DNA of 64,000 nucleotides from Punica granatum (Eukaryota > Streptophyta > Magnoliopsida > Myrtales > Lythraceae), in NCBI RefSeq assembly GCF_007655135.1, contig NC_045130.1, positions 12,896,001 through 12,960,000 of the forward strand, read 5' to 3'. How positions within the stretch are numbered: position 1 is the stretch's first letter; the number at the start of each line of letters is the position of its first letter. The translations under genes and the position numbers were made by a program. The notes below the pieces were generated by a model. It was given only the letters and a program-made list of their open reading frames with translations. It made no database searches and was not told where the DNA came from. Shown piece after piece: positions 57,367 to 64,000 of this stretch.

Positions 57367-58584
57367 TATTTTTTTTATTGGGTTTCTTGACTTATCAATC
57401 TCAACAGGCCCATGAACTTTTAGGCTTGAACTTTTATTTGCAAGCCTACTACAGTTGGTGGTCTTGCCCATGTATTAAGCCCAAGAGGAAGCGTTTCCAC
57501 CTTGAGACCACTTCCAGAGGAAAAGGCCAGTGTTAAGTCAGCTTCCCTCCAGCACCATAAATTGTTCTTTGTCATTATTGGTATAAATGATCCTTCCCTC
57601 GGATGCAGCCATTTGACGTGAGTTATTTGGCTTTGTCAGGGCAAAATTAGTAGCACGTGTCGCTATTTTCGAAACTAGGAGGATAATATATTCGATAGAG
57701 TAGCTTCTTTATGATCCAAGAATATACAAATTGGCTTTCTTGTCAGACTGTCGTGTTTGATGTCACTTGTAATATGGGCACTGGCAGAAGAGCCTGCCAC
57801 AAAGAAATTAACAAGGTCAATGAGGGAATTGGGCCAGGAATCTCCTTCGACGCTCAAGTTAGTTGCTAATTATGAACAGTCAAATTATCTTATTTGTCTT
57901 AGTGATGAGTATTTATAGGAAAATTCGTAAGGGGATATATATATATATATATAGTAATTTGGATTTTTTTTTTACTGACTCGGGATGTTCAGATTTCGCT
58001 CGACTAATTTCCGAGGTTCAGTGAGCCCCCAGTTGTGTACGGAACATGTAATCATATTAAAGTCACTCCGGTGCCCGCAAGAAATTTTTAACCCAAGATC
58101 GGGTGGATAGATGAGTTCTTTCTTAACCCTTGGAGTTTTTTGTAATTTGAACGTACTAACTCACCGATAGGACCTTGATCTCTTAATCAAGTGTGCTTTA
58201 TTGTACCTCTTGTTCTTTGGGCTGACGAACCTAGTACGCAGATGGAGACCTGGTCGGGCCCACAGGAGCCCATAGTCCAAGCCCAAGAAGCTATGCTTAG
58301 TTAAGTTGCATGATGCTCCTAGCCTTAGGGAGGGGCTCGAGGAACCCCGGCCCCCATATGGGGGTGTAAGGTCGAGTTCCATAGGCCATTCTAGCCCCAT
58401 TGTCATCGACCCTATCAATGGTGTAGATCATTCATTCCATTAGCACGAGCTAAATACTTCTTCGATTCGGGCATCCTTCGCAGACTCAGTCCTACAATAT
58501 TCTCGGAAGGAACAAATGCTTCAGCGACAGATAATACTGTGCAGTTGCCTGAGGGGCAAGGAATTTGAGCCATGGTTTCTCTGG

Positions 58585-58622
<38 letters not shown>

Positions 58623-61600
58623 CTGTTTTCGGAGTATGCTGGAGAGAGTACGATTCGAATTCCGTATTCTCGAGACTATAATTCGTTTTCATTTATTTTT
58701 ATTATATTTTTAATAAATTCATTTTACTCATAATATATTCTATTCGACTTTCGATGAATAAACAAACGAAAATAATAAGTGCGTTCACATTCGTCCTATT
58801 AGGTAAATAAATTTTTAACGATAAAGTAAATAATAAAATGATATAATAATAAATAAGTTGCTTAATGTTGAAATAAATAATAATATTATAAAATAATATA
58901 TTAATATATATGCTTACTTGACGATGGAGTAAATAATATTGATATGCATGTTTATTTTTCTATAAGTTTTACAACAAATTAATTTTCATAAATTTCGTTG
59001 TAAAATTGATTGGTAGCATACTCAATGAAGCGGGTGATTTTCTCGCGTACTACGTACCCCATTCTACCATTTTGGGACAAATGTTCGGATCTATTATGAC
59101 ATAGTCTTTAGGATTTAGGATAGTATGGGTACATACAGATTCTATACTACCCATACCTACATTTCTTTTCTACATATTTTACTGAAAAAAATAATAAATT
59201 TTAATTGATTTTTGCCACATTTACTTAGTTGAAAGTTAAGTAATATATAATTTCAAATGATTTTCTATAAATTACAAAATGTGTTGTTTTTTGTTGTTTA
59301 CTAAATATGTGTTAAATCCAATATTATTTAAGAAAAACAATTACTATCTTCATTAATTGCTTCAATTTAATTTTCACCGATTACAAAACATTAATTATTC
59401 TATTAATGATTAATCTCACATAATTTTTTCTCATTAACTATTCTATATCAGGATAAACGCCTTAACAATAAAATTTTTATAATAACATTATTAATGACCA
59501 TGCGTAACACAGGCCATCACCCTAGTGTTGTATATTTTTTAAGAAACCAGAAGGTTCGAGGACTAGTAAGTGCCAGTGGACCTGGTCGGACCCCATTCCA
59601 TTACCCCATACACCTCCCATCTCAGGACTGGATTGATTGATTGAAATTCAATGGGGCCAGATTAAGTAAATTGCCCATAAATTCCAGAATTCCCGGTCAC
59701 TATCCTCATTTATGTTTGTCACGAGAGATTTTTTGGTTATCTTACCTTATTACGTTATATGAGGAAGCACTAATAAAATTACAAGAAATAAATTAATGAG
59801 TATTAATCATTCGGTTAATTATAATAAATATTTATAATTAAAATAATTTTATTAGTTTTTTCGAGGGAACATTTTTTTCTCATCTCCAGTCCCTGTCTAT
59901 ATATCTACCCTCTCTCACAAGAACAAGACCCTCGGAGAGATGGAACAAATTCATACGGCCAAGCAACTATCTGTCCCTGCTTTTGCGGACCCTAACATAA
60001 TCCAACCAAACCAATAGGAAGCTCTATGACTTTGTTGTCAAGGTATGGTGCATCGGTTTGGAGAAAAGGGGTGTTGTTATATCATGGTCGATAACACTAG
60101 CTCATAATAAATTAATGACTTCACCTATTATTGGGTCCGATTATGTATGAGTGAGTTTGCTCTGAGGTGGATCGGAATCCTAAAAATGTTCTTCTGTTTT
60201 TCAATATATATATATATATATAAGGCATGTTGTTTGTAAGATGATTGTCGGTGAGATGACACGTTGAAATAATTACAAGTAACTTATTTACAAATATTAT
60301 TTCGTTATAACTTGTCATGTGCAAAATAATTAAATACCTACTAAACTAATAAGTAATATATCACCTTATTATTGGCGTCAACCGTTGCAAAAAAAGATTA
60401 CAAACTTTCGCACCAAAAAGATAAAAAATAAAAAATAAAAGCCCGAAGTTAAACAGGAGAAAATTTGACAAAAGTGAAGTAAAGGGACTAAAATTAAACA
60501 GTTCCAAATATATGAGCTAGCATTTAAGGCTATTTTATCAAAGTTGTCCATCAAACATTTGCTGAATGGAAATTCAATAAGAAAATTATGGATTTATAAG
60601 ATAATTGAGCTCATCATCGCATTAGCTCGAGTTTTTTGGATAAAAACATGTCGGCCTAGTGAATATTCGATACGGTATTAAAATAGGATACGCTTTCCCG
60701 TACTCTCATGCCATGCTCCATCTAATTATAAAGGTGTCTTATCGTTTATATGACCGATTGAAATTTAACAAGTTTGTATTAAAGTCATTTGTCCCCTTGG
60801 GATGTATTCTTTTATTATCAATGACATGACCCTGTTTCTTTGATTGTGTCCGTCCCCAGAAGTGAGATGATTGACCCATACGTGTGGTATTCAAAGACGA
60901 TGGGCTCATTGTGATCTAGTTGATTGCAAATACTATAGTCGAGTAATCATGCATAGTATGGCCCTCAATCATAAAACCGTGCGCGCGAAGAAGTATAGTT
61001 CATTTACTGTTTTATCCATCGAGATGCATCGGTACACTACTTTAACAAGAAGTATCATGAAAATGATATCGAAGGCCTTCATATGCTTGAGAGTTGCACG
61101 AACTATGGGTTCTGTTGCATAGTAAATGATAGAAATGCATTTTGTGTTCAATCATTACCAATCCAAAAATTCCTCCTAAAGAAAAGAAGATTTACTGCAG
61201 TGATCCTCATTTGATAATTAAATAATTTTTTATTTGATTTTAGACAGATTATATATATTTCTTTATTTAAATTTTTATTTTATTATATTAGATTTATAGG
61301 ATCTAAAAGCATTCCCAATGCAAGTCTCTTAATGGGTCTCCAAAATAACCTCACTTTTGCCACATAAGTGTCACTTCAAAAAAGATTCATAGAAAAAAAA
61401 AAGACTTTCCCCTCTAATGCAAGTCTCTTTGATCTCCTATGAGGACCCACATATATTTTATAGTAATTAAATGAACTAATCTAATATAAATTCCTTAAAT
61501 TTATTAAAAAAAAGAGTAAAAATTAATTAAACCTAATAAAAGAAATTAAATATAAAGAAATATAAAAAAATATATAATTAATAAAAAAATAATTTAAATT

Positions 61601-61700
61601 TCATTACACAGCTTAAAAATTACAACGGTACACGCATGATTGAAACATAAATTACATGCACTTTGATAGAACTTCTGCTAGCAGCTTTTCATGAAGTTTT
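57367..61700. other. Long intergenic stretch, no gene seen
   Basis: No gene supported. (TA)n tracts lie at 57940-57952, 58586-58615 and 60206-60222. A Helitron-like 3' end, with ATGCGTAACACAGG followed by CACCCTAGT, lies at 59500-59526. The 58150-58450 part is GC-richer and mildly repeat-like, without a domain. Confidence 0.5.
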
Positions 61701-61713
61701 AGTTGTTTCGCAG

Positions 61714-62612
61714 TTACAGTACTTGCGTCTGCATTAAGGACTTCAAGGCTGATTCCCTATTCTTCAACTCCATTTGCATCGTCAATTCCTTATCCTTCAG
61801 CTCGAGCTCCTTATCCTTGACTCTCTTTAAATCCTTAATCATAGATAGTTTCCTTACTATAGCGGATTTGATAGATTCAATTTCCTCATTGAAAAAAGGG
61901 AGCAACTGGCACTTTTGATTTTCCTTTGTTCTTTCTCTTGGCTGCTTTGGTGCCCTGTGGACGAACCGGAGACTCCACAACAGCATCCCCGTCCGTTGTC
62001 ATTTCGGCGTTTGTTGATGTTGAGTATGCCTCGGAAGCACTTGTCCTTGTCACCCTTGGACCTCCATATCCATATACAAAATTTCTCCATTTCGGTTCCC
62101 TTCGGAGCAAATTCCTGACCGACTCCTTATTGAATTTATATTTGTGCTTTTGTAGAAATAGGTCATGCGCCATCTCCATTATATTATCTTGATTCGATCC
62201 GCTTTGATGATGACTTGTTGCATGCTCATAGAATCCGTTGAAACTCATGACATCCTTGATCTTATAACAATGTTGCTTCATCTGGTTTGTCTCTCTCTTC
62301 ATCAAGGTTGGATAGCCTTGAATGCAATACTGTTAGAGCCGGTTCCAGAATGTACTTAAATTTTAATCCGCGGCAACTAGAATCTCTCGAGACATATAAC
62401 CGGTCACATATTAGCAGTCGATCATCTTGCCATCGCCATTTGTTGGAATTGCAACCACCATCTTCTGCTTCAATTGCGTCGTCGTTAAAGTCGACGGCAT
62501 CTACGTCGTGGCCGCTAAAAAATTGAATATATGGTGAATTCGTGGTCGTATGTGGAGATTGCTCAGAGGACGCCCCCGATGCACTTGCGGATGTCGAACT
62601 CGAGCCACCCAT
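61714..62612 (-). pseudogene. Harbinger ORF1 / NAM-associated-domain protein, broken
   Basis: Three minus-strand frames form one degraded protein. A Ser-rich N-terminus with WRWQDDRLLICDRLYVSRDS (Myb/trihelix-like start) runs from 62612. Then RETNQMKQHCYKIKDV, FNGFYEHATS, DLFLQKHKYKFN and PKWRNF follow from 62305. Finally EEIESIKSAIVRKLSMIKDL and a Lys/Glu coiled tail follow from about 61900. This is the layout of plant PIF/Harbinger ORF1-like (Myb-like plus NAM-associated C-terminal) proteins. At least two frameshifts (near 62310 and, in a T-run, near 61890) inactivate it. No Harbinger DDE transposase is in the window. Confidence 0.65.
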
Positions 62613-63735
62613 AAAATGGATGAGAATGTATCTACACTTTCGTCCGAGGGGTTAAATGGGGGAGGGAATGGATATGGATGTGCTTGTTGATTTGGATTGG
62701 GTGGAAAATCATGAAATACAAAATTTAGATTAGGAAAATTATAATGAAAATCAGGACTTCGGGTTTGAGAGTTTGAAGTTCGGATTTTGCATGTAATTGT
62801 GGAAAGCGTTGAAGTTAAATTGGTTTTTTTGATCCATTTTCTTAGTCGAAGATCAACGTAGGGAATAATGCTAATTTGGAGGAGTACATTTGTGTGGAAA
62901 GTATGTGAATAAAAAAAGTCGAAAAATATTCGATTTCTCGATTGAATTAGTCAGATCTCATTAAACTTTTGAATATCAAGATACATAACGAAAAAAAAAT
63001 CGGAGAATAATAGCTGCAGCGTGGGCCCTACAGGTGCCACGCAATAGCTTATTCGTCGCGTCACTTCACGAAGACGTTCCTCTTCAGAGGGACGTGTCTC
63101 CCAAACTGGGGCCGCTCCAATGCTGCGAGTCTTTGTCTCGATCTCTCTTTCCGCCACGTCGGCGCTAGAGGCTGGGATCAGACATCTCGCTGCGCATGCC
63201 CTAACACCTTGGTAACAGGAAAACAGAAAATGAAAAAGAAATTCACAAATATGCCATCATGCACCTTCGAGATTCGGTTCTCTTAAGGCGAGTGACGGTA
63301 GGACTTACAATGGAGATTCCATCCTTGTGAATCTTATAATATATGTTGGCTGATGTAAGGGGCAATAAACATGGACGCCATGCGTCAGAGATGAGATACT
63401 TTAATGAAGTCAATGTTACATGTTAAGTCTTCACTGCATACTTTTTACTAATTTGTCCTATTACGTTATTTTCATTTTTCTCATCGCCCCCTATCGTACA
63501 TATTTTGTGAATACAAATAGTGATCTTATTTCTTTTGAATTCATAAGGTCTAAATCCAATTCCAAAGGTCATTTCCAGGACAGGTTTGAGGACAAAAAGT
63601 GTATCCTGTCCATTTATCACTATGATCATGAGTCCATAACACGTACTTACCCCCCCACCCTCGATATTTCGGGTTTTGAGCACTTCGCCGACATCCTATT
63701 ACGCGAGAATGAACGGTCAAAAAGAGCAAACTTAT
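62613..63735. other. Intergenic, no gene seen
   Basis: Contains a GC-rich patch at about 63010-63200 (GGGCCCTACAGGTGCCACGC, CCGCCACGTCGGCGC), possibly the outer end of the Harbinger-related element. No gene supported. Confidence 0.45.
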
Positions 63736-64000
63736 AGTGTATTTGATTTTAGAATTGAATTGAGTTTTGATTTTAATTAATTTGTAATGATTGTGATGTT
63801 CAATTATGAGAAAAAATGTGAAAAAAGTAATAAATAATTGAAAAAAAAATAATAATTATATTGTTGAATTGTAGAAAAAGTAATGAATAGTTGAGAGAAT
63901 TTATTATTAAAAATTGAAAAAAAAGTAATAATTGTATTATTGACTTTTATTGTATAGTGAATAGAGTTTAAGTTAAAATTAAAATCTTAAATCAGATTGC
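63736..64000. repeat. Dispersed AT-rich repeat, cut by the window end
   Basis: Begins AGTGTATTTGATTTTAGAATTG and repeats the ordered blocks of 30851-31098 and 33676-33932. The right terminus lies beyond the window. Confidence 0.65.

Noticed and set aside
60871..61122. Possible organelle-derived or coding segment on the plus strand
   Set aside because: The 83-codon frame and its surroundings matched nothing I recognise from plastid or mitochondrial genes; left uncalled.
1..64000. tRNA, rRNA and CRISPR features
   Set aside because: B-box-like motifs occur only in SINE-like or MITE contexts without a credible cloverleaf. No rRNA similarity and no spaced short repeats were seen.

Overview
The window is plant nuclear DNA, almost certainly from a eudicot. 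It has intron-containing genes on both strands in a very AT-rich background, with many microsatellites and nested plant transposons (Copia, TRIM, LINE, SINE, hAT, Tourist-like, fold-back MITEs, a probable Helitron). The species cannot be read from the sequence.

Four protein-coding genes are well supported. They are a receptor-like cytoplasmic kinase at 2-1105 (-), a DUF604/Fringe-like glycosyltransferase at 22840-24789 (+, 3 exons, 542 aa), a TMPIT/TMEM120-like membrane protein at 25563-30043 (-, 10 exons, 356 aa) and a PMT-type Golgi methyltransferase at 35355-38824 (-, 5 coding exons, 632 aa). I joined the exons by hand. Every phase closes and each chain reads as a full-length family member. 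From memory, this gene set matches Arabidopsis chromosome 1 around At1g33170 (PMT18), At1g33230 (TMPIT), At1g33250 (DUF604) and At1g33260 (kinase). The window therefore looks like a syntenic block expanded by transposons. The counterpart of At1g33240 (GTL1) is missing between the DUF604 and TMPIT genes.

Layout. At 1-7600 are the kinase gene, a LINE remnant, a Tourist-like MITE and AT-rich DNA. At 7634-17088 is a head-to-tail TRIM array with three LTRs, split by a 7.9-kb Copia element that has near-identical 1.6-kb LTRs, a perfect 5-bp target duplication, PBS and PPT, but a gag-pol with two frameshifts and one nonsense codon. At 17-22.8 kb is AT-rich intergenic DNA with a SINE and an hAT MITE. 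At 22.8-40.3 kb is the gene-dense block, with small repeats and two LINE remnants in the gap at 30.4-35 kb. At 40-50 kb are an hAT MITE and a small non-autonomous LTR element that carries an intact 173-codon ORF of unknown function and is itself hit by a SINE.

At 50208-51321 is a 1.1-kb near-perfect palindrome whose arms carry inverted 5' fragments of a UDP-glycosyltransferase gene bounded by MITEs. I consider it the most interesting object here, because a transcript would fold into a long hairpin matching a UGT gene. At 52.1-55.1 kb is a probable Helitron with nested elements. From 55 to 64 kb are a Copia RNase H remnant, Tourist-like copies and a broken Harbinger ORF1-like pseudogene.

The genes are ordinary single-copy plant genes with no sign of operon-like coordination. 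The DUF604 and TMPIT genes converge with 773 bp between their stop codons.
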